Shown in pieces: positions 36,388 to 49,205 of a stretch of 64,000 bases of DNA (its first letter is position 1; each line of letters opens with the position of its first letter). Origin of the DNA: Camellia lanceoleosa (lineage: Eukaryota; Streptophyta; Magnoliopsida; Ericales; Theaceae). The DNA lies in assembly GCA_025200525.1 (NCBI GenBank), contig CM045761.1, positions 206,419,870 to 206,483,869 on the forward strand, read 5' to 3'. The notes below the pieces were generated by a model, which saw only the letters and a program-made list of their open reading frames with translations, made no database searches and had not been told where the DNA came from. A program made the position numbers and the translations under genes.

Positions 36388-38522
36388 TCCAGCAACTTTG
36401 TGGTTGGACAACTCTAAGGTAAGAATCAATTTATTCTTGTTCTATTATAAATTATTGTTTACATAGTTATGGTGCTTGTGGGTTGTTGGAAGAAAAGGAG
36501 CGGTTTGGCTGATTGGGTTAATGTTTTGTGTATATTATTATCATGCAAAATTTTAAAGCGAATCAAGGAGCTAAAGTCATTGGATAAGAATTCTGCATAG
36601 AATCACAAACTTTAAAAATCAAAAAACCATATTAAACGAATGAATTTTGAACTGAAATTTTTACAGTAGATTAATTACATATTGAATTGCATATCTGAAT
36701 TTTCTCATAATTTTTGGGAGTCAAAATTCATATAAACTGATGCATTCAAATCTGTCCAGAAAACTGGTTTTTAACAGTAAATTCGGAAGTGTTGTTCTTT
36801 TTGGGTATGAATCCAAAAATTATCAAATCAGCGTCATTAGAACCGTTTACGAGTCTAGTTTCTTGCATTTTTGACCTTGCATTGATTGCTCGTGTATACT
36901 AAGAGAACCGTCAATTTCTTTAAAGTGCTGCAGAAAACAACCTGTTTAGATATAATTAATTGTAGATAATTATTTTGATAAGCAAATCATGTGAAACCAT
37001 TTGGGTTTGAGACTTAGGATATATTAGTTGATATCTGAAAGGTTTTAGAATTTTTCGAACAACGTTGAGTGGGTTTTTAATTTTCAAAGTTAGCGAATAG
37101 ATTGGGAAAACTAGTTTAAAATTCTGTTTTATCTTAAAATTACTTTTAATTAAGTTTCGATTTGAACCCATGTCTTGGGTGATTTTAGATCCTGAAGAAC
37201 ATGAACTTAGGTAATATTTAAAAGTAATTGAGTTGGGTTGAGCCGTGTTAGTGCGCTTTAGTTTGGGGTTACTTAGTTATTATTCCTTTTAGTATGTTTG
37301 AATTAGTAGTAACGTAGTTTTAATACTTTGTTGAGCACTAGTTGGACTTTCATACTTTATTAGAGGATTATATTATTTCATTTTACGGTGAGTAGTTTCA
37401 TGCTACATATTTTTATAAACGTTCTCCTACCCTGAACTGTTAGAAAATTAAATTGTTGTTTCATGACTAAACTGTTTTGATAAATTATTATATTATCAAT
37501 GGAATCAAATTAATTTTGAAACATGTGTGAACTTGGCATACTGCAAACTAAATTTTTTTTGGTCTCATGTTTATAATGATGAACTACCATGTTTTGCGAA
37601 ATTGATGTGTATTGATTATTGGGACCATATGTGTATTTAGTCCAGGGAAATTATTCCACTGTGTGTGGTGACTCCGACCACTAGAGAACAGATCCGGGTT
37701 GGGCCGTGATGACTCTAGTCCTCAACGATTATAAGGAAAAGACGTTAAAAAAAAGCCTAGGTGACCTTCAATCAGATCGTCTTTGAGAAAAGGCTCAAGT
37801 TGCCACCCTGAGGATGACTCTTAGTTGATATTGGATCAATGAGGCTTGTAGCCTTGAGGCTGTGGCATATTGTTTGTTTTTCTTGGTACCCAGAAAATTA
37901 TTGGTGTTCATGTTATAATCTGTTTTAAGTGGAAAATGTCATTTATCATGTTCTTGCGAGACATAAGTATTTTAAGTGTTGAACTGTGGAACCTTCTTTT
38001 TGAAACAGATTGTCTTTACCAAACTATATGATAATCTAGTTTCTGTGATATATATCTTATTTTGGAATTGAACCCTGTTTTCAAAACTGTATTTACTATC
38101 CATATTGTTACTCACTGAGCTATCAGCTGACTTAGTTGTCTATCATTTCTAGGTGTTAGAAGGACTTAGAGTGGACTCATGGCGTAGCGGGGACTAAATT
38201 GTATGGATCTCTAGGACATTCATTTATTTTGTTTTAGATTGTTATGTCAAGGTTGTGCATATTTATTTTTATTTTTATTGAGGTTTATTTAGGATTATTT
38301 TGATATGTGGGTGGTTTATATCCTATATGTTTGGATGGTATTGATTACGGTTGGTTTTGTCATTTATACTTGTGACATGTCACTGGATTGAGTTTGGTTA
38401 TTTATTATTGGACTATTGTATAGTTATTCAATGTGTTTATGGATTTGTGTTTACACGTACGTGTACCTTGGGCTAAGTCCCTGTGGGCCACAGTCGGTCA
38501 TGCCCGGATTTGGGGTGTGACA
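35920..38522. mobile_element. 2603-bp solo LTR inserted in the LINE RT
   Basis: The segment begins TGTGAGAACCC and ends GGGGTGTGACA, the TG...CA form of an LTR. It is flanked by the exact 5-bp duplication CCCAT at 35915-35919 and 38523-38527. LINE RT coding is continuous on either side. No gag or pol, primer site or second LTR is present, so it is a solo LTR left by recombination. Length and GGTGTGACA end resemble large gypsy (chromovirus-type) LTRs; that assignment is inference. A TATA-like ATATATATAG lies at about 36260-36269, followed by a (GA)n tract at about 36354-36382. Confidence 0.92.
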
Positions 38523-40190
38523 CCCATCATCTCCTTTTCTCTTTAGTTTGGTGGCAAATGTACTGGGAAGGATGGTTGATCGAGCTAGAGAAGTAGGTCT
38601 TTTTATGGGATTGGAGGTGGGGGGGCGGGATAGAGTTAGTGTCACACATTTACAGTATGCAGATGATATCATATTTTTCTCAACAGGGGATGAGAGTCAG
38701 ATAGTTAATCTTTATTCGATTTTGAGACTTTTCGGGGTAATCTCAGGGCTTAAGGTTAATTTGGAGAAAAGTAGTGTGGTGGGCATTAATATGCAACAAG
38801 ACTTGCTTCAGAACAGGGCGGCTCTTTTAGGATGTGGTATAGAGGCACTCCCGTTTAAGTATTTAGGTCTTCCATGGGGGGGTAATCTAGATGTGAAGCT
38901 TTTTGGAATCCAGTTGTAGACAAGATTGGTAAGAGATTTGAAGGATGGATTAAGGCTTTATTGTCACACAAGGGCAGATACACCTTGGTTAAGTCAATTT
39001 TGAGTAGTATTCCTATTTATTTCTTATCTTTGTTTAAGATACCAGTTAAGGTGGCAAAGACATTAGAAAAGTTGATGAGGGATTTTCTTTAGTAGGGTAA
39101 GGATGAGGGGAAAAAGGATCACCTGGTGAGTTGGGATTTAGTTTCATTGCCTAAAGAAAATGGACAGTTTGGCTATTGGTAACATTTTGGCTAGGAACAT
39201 GGCCCTTCTTGGCAAATGGTTATGGAGATTTCCACTTGAGAGTGATTCACTATGACATTTGGTTATTAGAAGCACGTATGGGACTCAAGACAATGGTAGG
39301 GATTCACGGGTGGTTCTAAGGGGTAATTGTCGTGCTCCTTGAAAATCCATTTCGCATATCTACACATGTTGGTCTCGTCATCTTTCTGTAAGGGTGGGCA
39401 ATGGGAAACTTGTTCGTTTTTTAGAGGATGTTTGGTTGGGCCAATCTTCTTTTGCTTCTGATTTTCCACATCTCTATAGTGTGGCTCAGTCTCATAACTC
39501 TTCTATAGTTTCCATGGCTTGTTCACATTTGGCTCCAATTTCCTACAATTTTGATTTTTCTAGAAATCTTAATGATAGGGAGGCATCACAGTTGGCATCT
39601 TTGTTGTCCAGAATTGATAATTTCTCTTTGGCTCCTCTTTTAAAGGATAAGAGGGTTTGAACTCTCCATTAATCTGGGATATTTTCTTGTAAGTCTTTTT
39701 TTGATAAACTCATCGATACTCCACATGTTTCTCAATTTCCTTTTTTGCAAAAAAAATATGGAAAGCTTGTGCTCCTCTTAAGATGAAGGTGTTCATGTGG
39801 GCCTTGGTTCATGGAGGCATTTTGACAAATGATACATTGCAGAAAACGAGACCTAATCGCTTTCTAAATCCTCAATGGTGCATTATGTGTTGTAAGAATG
39901 GAGAATCCGTGGATCATTTATTTTTGCATTGCTCAGTTGCTCCGACTCTATGGCACAAATTGTTTTTGTTGGGGAATGTTATGTGGGTAGCTCTGCAAAG
40001 GAGTACGCATATGCTCCAAGTTGACTTTCACGCTTTCGGAGGATCAAAGAGAACCAAAGCGCCATGTTCTTGGGCGATCTCTGCCACTTTTCGGATTCTA
40101 TGGCTGAAAAGAAATCGAGGGTGTTTGAAGATAAGTCTGACAGATAGACTATTTGTGGGATAGTGTTTGCCATTTAACTTCTTTTTGGGT
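38523..40190 (+). pseudogene. LINE ORF2 RT C-terminal part and zf-RVT tail (copy 1)
   Basis: RT resumes right after the solo LTR with SPFLFSLVANVLG. The catalytic motif YADD is intact at 38656-38667 (QYADDIIFFS). KYLGLPWGG follows at about 38858-38885, then a frameshift and stops. The tail GKLVRFLEDVWLGQ (39400-39440) and KTRPNRFLNPQWCIMCCKNG (about 39843-39905), followed by a C/H-rich EHLFLHC-like segment, is the zinc-binding C-terminal region of plant LINEs. The sequence from 38833 on is duplicated at 52675. Confidence 0.86.
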
Positions 40191-40398
40191 TTTGGGGAAT
40201 CCTCTTTTTAAAGAAGTCCCACTCTTTTTTGTTAGTTAGAGATTGGTTGGCAGTGTGTGATATGTAGACCTTTGCTTTAAGAGGTTTTTGTTAGGCTTGT
40301 GTTTTGTGTTTTCCCTTTTCTTTTGTAAGAGAATGCCTTATCCTTGCTTACTTTTTGATTTATCAATAAAGTTCTTTGTTGTTGATCCCAAAAACAAA

Positions 40399-43170
40399 AA
40401 AAAAGTGTATTTTTGTTTTTGTTTTTTATTAACTTTTTCCCTCTTTGTTTCCATATATTTTATTATGACCCCAAATCAAATTTCAAATTATTAAATAAAT
40501 AAATAAAAAACAGACCACAAATGTGTCCTAAGGCATGTCAAACACAGGACACGTTTCATGCAATGTCCAACACATGTCCTGGTGTATTTGTGTCTGACAC
40601 GTGTTTGCCACTACCACAACACCCACTTTGGCGTGTTAGTGCTTCCTAGTGTCATACAAATGTTCACTGTTACTGTTTTTTTAATTCTTTTTGCATGCTT
40701 AAAACATTGATGCTAGCTTTCCTCTTAAACCTTCCACCAGACAAATTATACTTGAGCCATCACTGTTTTGCCCTCACCATGGACCTAGGAATTTTTTAAG
40801 GCTTCTTTCACATTTGAGACCAGAACCAAATGGCATGGTTCTAAGTAATTTGATACCCCTGGAGTTTTATTGGGTGGGATCAATTTCACAATCTTTCCAC
40901 TTTCTAATATGATTTTTATACATTTTATAGAAGCCCAAGGTTTTGAAAAAGAAACTGTTACCGTTACATCATGGTATAGGTCACCTCCGCTACCCATTAC
41001 AATTTTAATTATGTTACCCTAGTGTTTGGGGACTTACCATGGATGGCATATAATACATTTCAAATCATAGTTGAGATCAAGCAATCCTCTATGGAATATT
41101 TTCATAACAAGTTGAAGCATATAATGATAGACATTTCTCAAAAAGTTGTCATATCATATGTTGGCTTCAAGCACAATCATAAATCAACTGCATAAATCAA
41201 GTTACAAAATCATGCTCCAATATCTAGTTACTAACCTCAATAGTTTACCCAAGTTGCATAGGTGTTCACTTCTTGGAGAGTTACTCTTCTTTACTTGATC
41301 CTACAAAATATGTTAAGGTCTTTGAACCACTTTCCATTTAATCCCTTTTCATGTTTGCATTTACAAAGGCTAATTTCCATTAGGCTTAAGCTAAATCAAG
41401 GCCCAATGCCTAATTTCTTAATGTATTAAACATAATCCCAATTGAATGCCATTATTCTCATTGTACCTTAAGCCACAAATCGACGCCAAACTTCATCATA
41501 TCTTCTAAAATCTTAACTAATTGAAAATGTACTCAATTAAACAATCTCCTTTAAAGATTAACAAACTCTCAAGTTTCCCACATGAATTAGGAGTTACTCA
41601 TCAAAATTAAACTAACCAACTGAATAAAGAGATAAATCAAAATTTCAACTCATGTGAGTGGCCTCCAAATCTTCTAATCATCATTGCAAATTACAAAATT
41701 CTTGGAATTGAAAAATGTATAAAAATTGGAATGTCATACCATCTCATCCCCTATCATACAAACCCATGCCCGAAGAGAAAAAACACATACACAGATATAT
41801 TGTTAGAAATAAAGAAAAGAGAGAATGTGAAAAGAAAATAAAAAAAGTAATATGAACCCCATTCATTTCTCTTGACTTTCAACAACAATGCAGGGGTCAT
41901 ACAACAAAGGAAACTCACGGGAGGTGAAACCCATCGCCTCAAACCACAGCCGTGACTACAAACTCCACCTGCATTGCATCCACTCTCCTACTCTCACGAC
42001 TCACCTTTTTCTTATCTCTCCAATTTTTCCTCCGATTACATCACCACAGCCCTTCAGACATTCCTTTATGAGAAACTAGAATGATTATAAATCCACAATT
42101 ATTTGTACTCTTGCTCCTCTAGTTTTCAATTTACACTTCAATGTCTTGTCAGCGACTTTGACTGTAACAACAGTGTTAAGCGCCCCCGCCTTTTGTGATC
42201 AACAAATTCCTGCCAGCTCATTTTGCCATTATTCTTTTAATTTTCCTAAATGATGAGTTTGACACATATACTTTGAGAGGAGTTGCTGGGACAGGAAATG
42301 AAATAATAATAATAAGCGATTAATGGTAAAACTAATGATATGGTGCACATTAAGTGTTCTTCATGTCATGATAGTAAAATATAGGTGGTTTGAATTTTGA
42401 AGAAAAAAGATGCTACTGTTGCATCATCAATGGGGTCATGCTGTCTGGTGAGTTGCTTGAACAAACAACACCAAAAAAAAGGGATCAAATGAATGAAAAA
42501 AGTTGGCCAAAGATTTCAATTTTTTCTTCTCAATCTCAAATCTGTTTCACACGAGGCATCAGAGATGATCTTCATCATCTTCTTCTTGACTTTATATTTC
42601 TTAAATGTGTTGCATTTTCTAGAACTATGTTTTTAAGTTTTACTGGCTCTTCATCTTCTATATGCAAAGAGGAAGCAATAAAAGCCATATTAAACCTTAG
42701 GGAACAGATATAATTTCGAAAACCAAAAATCTCTGTGGAGATCCATGTCATTTAACCTATAAAAATTAGTAAATATAATGGACCATATTAAAAATTAAAT
42801 AAAACTTACTAAAAGCCATTTACAACCCCAAACCCAATAAATATGATTATGAAATAAAACCATTTAAACAATGGCATTATGCTTGTAGAGGTGTGTAAGG
42901 ATAAGAAAGAGGTGTGCATGGTAGCAAGTTTGGTTGGATGCATGGATATCACTGGTGTTAAGCTCTTCAATTTATACCTTACCTTATTAACTTGTGTATT
43001 CTGTTCAAATTTTGTTTTCCTCAATGTGTCTCTTGCATATAATGTAAGAGTTGGAATAGGATATACTTTATTGCAAAGGAAAAACAGATGCAACAAATGT
43101 GGTAAAATGGAAATTTAAATGCAACAAAGAGCCCAAACAAACACAGTGAGTGTAAGGATATAGCACTCAC
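40399..43170. other. intron/intergenic segment of copy 1
   Basis: No gene is supported. GGACAC/GTGTCC-rich sequence at about 40515-40650 resembles the terminal part of the GGACAC element family. The remainder is AT-rich and lies upstream (in + coordinates) of the coding exon donor. The open frames at 42390-42713 and 43021-43118 have no domain and fall within the predicted intron. Confidence 0.5.
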
Positions 43171-44487
43171 AATGGCAAAGTTTTTGAGGAGAGAAGCACA
43201 TTCCTCCTCAGCAGCAATTTGCTGCTCCAGAACCTCCTGCATCTTAGAATCAACAGCATCACAGTCCGCTTCACCAAGTCTGAGGTCAATGGCCAAGCGT
43301 TCCTTGTCCTTCTCTGCGGATGCAAGGCTCTCACTAAGACAGTCCGCGGTCTCAAAATCTTCGGCCTCGCAGGCTTCCTCCAGCTCCTTCTCAAGTTGTC
43401 TGTACCTGGTGGATGCAAGATTTACAGTCTCAGCAGCTTTTCTTCTCCTCCTTGTGGAATCCTTCCGTGCGGCAGATACAGAAGCGACCAGGTCCCGAAC
43501 GTGACTGAGCTTCTGAGAGATCTGGGCCCTAATTTGTTCAGACCTCGATTCAATTGACGCGTTACTACTATTACCACTACTACTAGTAGTGTTTACTTGG
43601 TCGTCGTCTCCTGCTTGATCATGATCCATGGACAAAACCCTAGGCGTATGTGTAGGCGCAGGAGGAGGATGTGCATCTGAGACCAAATTAGCATCATAAT
43701 CATCATCACTTGCTGCGGTAGAATGGGAAGGGTCAACTTGTTTTACAAGTGGTGGCTGAAAAATCGCTCTCTACTGTGGTGTTCAGTGTCGCAGTCCCCG
43801 GTTGAGAGTCAGAAATAGGGCAGCGGGAGGCTTCTTCTTCTTGTTGGTGTTGTCGTTGTGGAGCAGATGCAGATCCATCTGATTCCGATTCCGATTTGGC
43901 AGTGAATGATAAAGATGGTGGTGGTGGAAGCTCCGATTCGAGTATCGAACATGGGCATGCTGCGAAGGAGGAGGAGGAGAAGGCCGATCATCAGGAATTG
44001 GGGCGTCTCTACCATATCCGATCCTCAAACCACCTCTCTTTTTTCTTTCTGGTGGAAAACTGTCGAGATATTACTGATGATGATGAGGAACAACCTCCTG
44101 TTGCTTCTTGTTGTTGTAGTTGTAGTAGTAGTGGTGGTAGTGGTAGGGAGAGGGGATGATAGAGTTGGGCTTGAATTTGAGGGCTTATTAATTGGTTTTG
44201 GAGGAGTGATGAGCGTAAGATCAGAGAATAGGTTTTTCGTCAAGGGGCTGAGATGTTGACGAGGACGATCCTGCCAAAGTATTATCGGATGGAGAAGGTT
44301 GTTCCTGTTGCTCTTGCTCTTGTTCTTGTTCTTGTTCTTGTTCTTGTTCTTGCAGCTGTAGCTGCTGATGCTGATGATTATGAACATGAACGTGATCATC
44401 ATCAGCCATCTGGGAAGGGGGGTTAAAAAGGACCATCCCTTCGAATAGAGAATCCATTTCATCTATCTGTCCTTCCTCCGAAGCCAT
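43171..44487 (-). pseudogene. coiled-coil/UVR-motif protein, first coding exon, broken copy
   Basis: This is the copy-1 version of the exon at 57027-58340. The ATG is at 44485-44487 and the donor GTGAGT lies at 43170-43165. From 43171 to about 43740 it is in frame and nearly identical to copy 2 (one visible residue change, RLGEAD for RLAEAD). Between about 43740 and 44240 at least six one- or two-base indels relative to copy 2 break the frame, mostly in runs of C, G or T (for example near 43750, 43937, 44089, 44098, 44155, 44203 and 44236). The glutamine/glutamate repeat has one more unit than copy 2. Either this is a true pseudogene or the indels are consensus errors; the near-identity elsewhere favours errors. 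Confidence 0.75.
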
Positions 44488-44737
44488 CCCAACTTCTCTA
44501 TTTCTATTTCTATTCTCCGCCAACCTTTGTGTGAAATGGAAGAGTCTCTCTCGATCGATCGATCGATCGACCTACAGGCTACAAGCACTTACTAAGCTTT
44601 TATCTGGACGTCAACTCAAATGAAATCACCACCACCACCGCAACCCAGCAGGCAGAAGGCCGCCGCGCCAGGCTGGACGCCCGATGCCCAAGGCTGCAAA
44701 TCAACCGAGCTATTCATGAGTTTGGCTCGCTTGTTAA

Positions 44738-46020
44738 AGGTGTGTTTAGTAACCTTTATGTTTTTACTTTATATTTATAAAAATTTTATAAATTGATTTT
44801 TGTTTATTTTAAAAAATATAAATTACAAATCGTTTGATAATTGATAAAATATTTTAAAAAATTTAAAATATAAAAAAGAATGAAAAATGGCAAGTGATTG
44901 TAAGTGGCGGTGAAAAATGATGGTGGTGGGTGGTGGCAGGTGAATGGTGGGTAGCTGGTGGTGGTAGGTGGTGGCTGTGGTGGGTGGGTGGGTGGCGGTG
45001 GCGGGTGATGGATGGTGGCAGTGGGTGGTGGTGGTGGTGGTGGCGAGTGATGGGTGGTGGGTGGTGGTGGCGGTGGGTGGCCGAATGGTGGTGGTAGTGC
45101 TAGTGATAGTGGTAGTGGTAGGTGGGTGGTTCTTGAGGTGGTGGGTGGTGGCAGTGGGTGGTAGTGGTGGTGGCAGTGGCGAGTGGTGGGTGGTAGTGGC
45201 GGTGGGGCGGATGGCGGGTGGTAGTGGGTGAGTGGTAGGTGGTGATGGTGGCAGTGGTGGGTGGTAGCAGTGGGTGGTGGTGGTGGTGGTAGCGGTGGTG
45301 GTGGCGGAGGCGGATGGCGGGTGGTAGTGGATGGTGGCATGTGGTGGTGGGGAAGGGGGTGGTGGGGAGCGATGGCAGGTGGGTGGCGAGTAGGTGGTGG
45401 GTGATGGGTGGTAGCGGGTGAGTGGTGATGGCGGGTTAGTGGTGGCTAGTGGTAACGGTGGTGGGTGGTGGTGGCTGGTGGTAGTGCATGGTGGCGTGTG
45501 GTGGTGGTGGTGGTGGGTGGCGATGGCAGGTGGGTGGCGAGTAGGTGGTGGGTGATGGGTGGTAGCGGGTGAGTGGTGATGGCGGGTTAGTGGTGGCTGG
45601 TGAGTGGTGAGTGGTGGTGGCAAGTAAATGGCGGGAGGTGGTGGCGGGCGATGGATGGTAGTGGCGGGTGGTGGGTGGTGGTGGTGGTGGCAACGAGTGA
45701 GTGGCAGATAGGTGGCGGCTGGTGGTGGTAGGTGGGTGGTGAGTGGTGGTGGCAGGAGGTGATGGGGGTGGGTGGTGGGTGGTCGTGGCAGAAGACGGTG
45801 GAGGAAAATGGTGGCGCGTTGTAGCTAGTGTTGGGTGGTAAAAAAAAAAAAAACTAAAAAACCAAAATGAAAAAATATTTTATGTGTTTTCATTTTTACT
45901 AAATTATAAACTGAGACCACTGATTTATAAATCAAAAATTTTACCAAACAAGTTTTTATTTAAGTTTTTTAAATTTTTATAAATATAAACTGAAAACGTA
46001 AGTGTTACCAAACGGCACCT
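44738..46020. mobile_element. inner MITE carrying a GGT minisatellite, copy 1
   Basis: Inverted ends of about 80 bp: AGGTGTGTTTAGTAACC... at the left, and ...GTTACCAAACGGCACCT at the right. Both are followed inwards by TTTATATTTATAAAAATTT. The centre is replaced by a GGTGGTGGGTGGTGGC-type minisatellite of about 920 bp (44920-45838). Long open frames there, on either strand, are only repeat translations. Confidence 0.7.
44920..45838. repeat. GGTGGTGGGTGGC minisatellite, copy 1
   Basis: Imperfect tandem array of GGTGGT, GGTGGC and GGGTGG units inside a MITE. The corresponding array in copy 2 is 58775-59277, about 415 bp shorter. It is G-rich on the + strand and could form quadruplexes. Confidence 0.9.
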
Positions 46021-46432
46021 AAGAGTTCGGCTCGGTTTAACTCGACTTGACTTGGCTTGTTTAGTAAACGAGTCGAATTCGAACTCAAATATTAGGCTCG
46101 TTTAGTAAACAAGCTGAATTCGAGCTCGCACGATTTCGGTCTGTCAAATTCAATTAATTTACCTTTATTTAAATTATATAATAAATATATTATTTATATA
46201 TTAAATAATATAAATAATATATAAATGTATATAAATAATTGTATAAATACATTATTTATATAATAAAAAATATATAAATATACATAAATAATATTAAAAA
46301 AAAAATTATTAAAGCGAACTCAAGTTTCATTAATATTAATGGCTGAAGTGAGCTTGAACTTCGATAAGTAAACAAAGCTGAGCTCGAGCTCGAAAGCTTC
46401 GGCTCATTTCGATTCGATTCGTTTGTAGCCTT

Positions 46433-49205
46433 ACCAATCCTAAATATCTTTACGTTATTAATGGTAATTTATTTAAAGAGTCAACTTATTATTTGTATTT
46501 CTCATAGTGGATCAAAAATTTTATTAAATTTGAATAAAATTTGAGTAAAAATTAATTTGATATCAAGTAAGAGATTTTTGAAGTTTTATCAAAATCTGGT
46601 TAATCGATGATCGACCAGAGTTGACGGTCAATGTAAATTTTTATAAATTTCTATCTTTAGGTGATCATCTGGGGGCGACTAGGCAGATATGCTAGTCAAT
46701 GTAAATTTTTCACAAATTATTGCCTTGAGGTGGTCATCAGAGGACATCAGGAGATATTCGATGGTAAAATCAACGACTATGAATAGTAATTTGATTAAAA
46801 GCACCTATATTCTCAATTTGATGAAAAATTTGGGAAATCCTAAATTTGATAAAAGATTTAAGTAAAAAAAAATGTTAGAGATCTCAAATGTTTTATCAAA
46901 TGTTCTACCAAATATCTCACATGAATGTGGGACCCTTTATATAAGACATTTGATAAAATATTTGGGGTCTCCAAGATTATTCTTTGGTGAATTATTGGAG
47001 CAACAAAAAATAATTTTTTTTTTCTCAAATTTAAATTTAATAAAATATTTAGTGAATCATTAAATATTTAATGAATCATTGGTGGTAGTCTAAGATCTAA
47101 TCACCTACCATACGAAGCTCTCCCTCCGTCATCAAATCAAAAATTAGTGAAACTTGTATTTTATTTTATTTTATTTTATTTATTGAATTATTAAATTTAT
47201 GAAAGATAATGTATGCTCTACTTGTTTGGATAAAAATGTACTTTTTGATATTTGACAAACAAATTCATTTAGAAGGAAAATATTTTAAAAAAAAATATTT
47301 CTCAAATTAAAATTTTACCAAAATCCATACACTATAACATCCTCCACCTCTATCATCTCACTGCCACCTCACCATACTACCAACACCACCATTAATAAAG
47401 CTGTACAAAATACCGCTTAATCTAAAATCACACCAATCAAGTATTAATCCACACCACTCGAACCGCTTAGTAGTTTAAACTTTAAAATTTATAATCTTAG
47501 CCAACCGCTCAGCTCTGCTATAACTAATACATATATATTTTTAACTTCAATGAAATATCAATATAAAATGAGTGTGAGAGATTTAAGATATGAAATTTAT
47601 TACAAATTAGTGGTTATATATATGAAACATATTATATAAAATTACTTTATGTTATATATCTAAAAAATATTATACAAATTAGTGTTATATATTATACAAA
47701 AGTATAATAATTAGTTAGAATATTCTTCAATCTGTCAATCCGTCAAAACCGCCCAAATCGCAATTTATCATTCCGCTAACCTGCCATTTGATTTGTAATT
47801 TTACTCTCAAATCACTCGAACCACACCGTGCACACCCTTAACCACTAATACAACTATTAGTCATTTTCAAGTCACAATCAAATATATAACTTTTTTCTCT
47901 TTAAGATATCTTATGACCAATGTGTTCAACAAATAACAATTTCCATATAAAATTTTATCCAAAATAATATGATAGTACCTTTTTCTAAATTATAAATCAA
48001 AATGGTGGATGTTTTGATTTCATTTTGATTTTACATTAAATGACTACAATAAGCCACATGAATTTGTATCAAAATTTTGTACTAAACATTTAATTTTTAA
48101 ATCATTACCATTTATTTGCTCCAAAAGCTCACGCTTTATTTGGTTTGATTTTTCAAAAATTATTTTTATACAAATTTTTATTTATTTTTAGTGAATTTTT
48201 TTTCATATTTGAGTTTTTTTTTTTTTTTTTTTTTTTAAGTATTTGGATTAGGTGCATCTTAGAAGAAAAAAGAAGAAAAAAATTGACGAAATATGAAAAA
48301 AATTCAATAAAGATAAATGAAAACCAATTTATTAGAAAGGAAATTCTACTTATATCACCAAATAAACTCCTTACACCCATTTTACTTTTACACCATATCC
48401 AAAAATTCCTCTATTTCTTTACACTTCTAATAATACCAAACATACCATAATCTCTTTCATCCTAACATTTTAAACCCTAAAGTTTTCCAACTATCACCTC
48501 CAGCAACTGTTCCATCTCCAGTAGCCACTACTCCATCTCCGGCAGCCATTGCTGCCAACTCAAGCCTCCAATCTATAACTCTTCCTCTACTCCTTCATCT
48601 CCTTCCAGCGACCCTCTCCACCAAAGATTGCCAACCTTTCTCTGCTTACCCTTTTAATCCTTCTTGATGGCCCTTAAACATCGCCATATCGTCACCTACC
48701 TCCTATTTTCATATCTAAAAACTTTCTTTGTCTCTCTCTTTTCCTTCCTCTCTCTCAGATCTAAGGTTACGAAGTAACAATGACAACAATTGCAGAGGTG
48801 GGAGTGGTGGTTGCAAGGGCTGCGGTGGCGGCCTGACAAAGATAGGAGCTAATTGTTAAGGAACTACCGTCAAAGATGGTAACAAGATTAAGAGAGGTGG
48901 TTGGAAATTGGAAAGATGGTGCCAGACAATGGTGTTGTGGTGAGGTGGTGAGGTGAATAGGGTGGCGTCGGCGAAGCGGTAATGTTGTGCTGGTAAGGTG
49001 AGTAGGGTGGTGTAGATGTTGATGTTGGCGCCGGCGTCGGCGCCAACCCCGCCGAGAGAGATAACCAAGGGTTAGAGAAAGTAAGGTTACAAAAAATTAG
49101 GGTTTTATGTCTATTTTGATAATTTGATATGAGGATAAAATTATAATATATAAAAATGTAAGAAAAATTTATGTGTAATAAGATAAAAGTGTGGTGTAAG
49201 TATAA
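46433..49205. other. AT-rich region without genes, copy 1
   Basis: No gene is supported. A partly repeated GTCAATGTAAATTTTT phrase occurs at about 46630 and 46697. A palindromic T/A tract lies at about 48150-48310 (TTTTTTCATATTT against AAATATGAAAAAA). A GGCGCCGGCGTCGGCGCC run lies at about 49027-49045. Confidence 0.5.

Larger units (their letters stand above)
31460..40398 (+). mobile_element. near-full-length L1-type LINE, decayed, split by a solo LTR
   Basis: On the + strand: ORF1-like sequence (31465-33530), an endonuclease domain (33999-34740), reverse transcriptase (34984-35919 and 38523-38930), a zf-RVT-type tail (39390-40190) and a 3' end with AATAAAG and an A-rich tail (40366-40398). 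Without the 2.6-kb insertion it is about 6.3 kb, normal for plant L1. Frameshifts and stops break every ORF. The A/T-rich strings AAATAAATAAATAAAAA lie just before it (about 31350) and just after it (about 40495), possibly a target duplication. It lies antisense within the coding intron of the coiled-coil gene. Confidence 0.88.
44690..46432. mobile_element. outer MITE of the GAGCTCGGCTCG type, copy 1
   Basis: The left end AAGGCTGCAAATCAACCGAG is matched inversely by the right end, GATTCGTTTGTAGCCTT. Subterminal blocks TTTAGTAAACGAG, TTCGAACTC and GAGCTCGAGCTCG are typical of a palindrome-rich plant MITE family. A second element (44738-46020) is inserted near its left end. The target duplication is not clear. 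Confidence 0.55.

Noticed and set aside
42390..42713. 107-aa open frame, with a shifted counterpart at 56294-56570
   Set aside because: The frame is not preserved between the two near-identical copies and no domain is seen.
44558..44572. GATCGATCGATC palindrome as an operator or origin
   Set aside because: A short tetranucleotide microsatellite in a gene leader; nothing else supports a regulatory role.
44804..45693. Long Pro/His/Thr-rich open frames on the minus strand (up to 266 aa), and a similar set at 58719-59150
   Set aside because: They are translations of the GGT-type minisatellite, start inside a MITE, differ in frame and length between the two copies, and have no domain.
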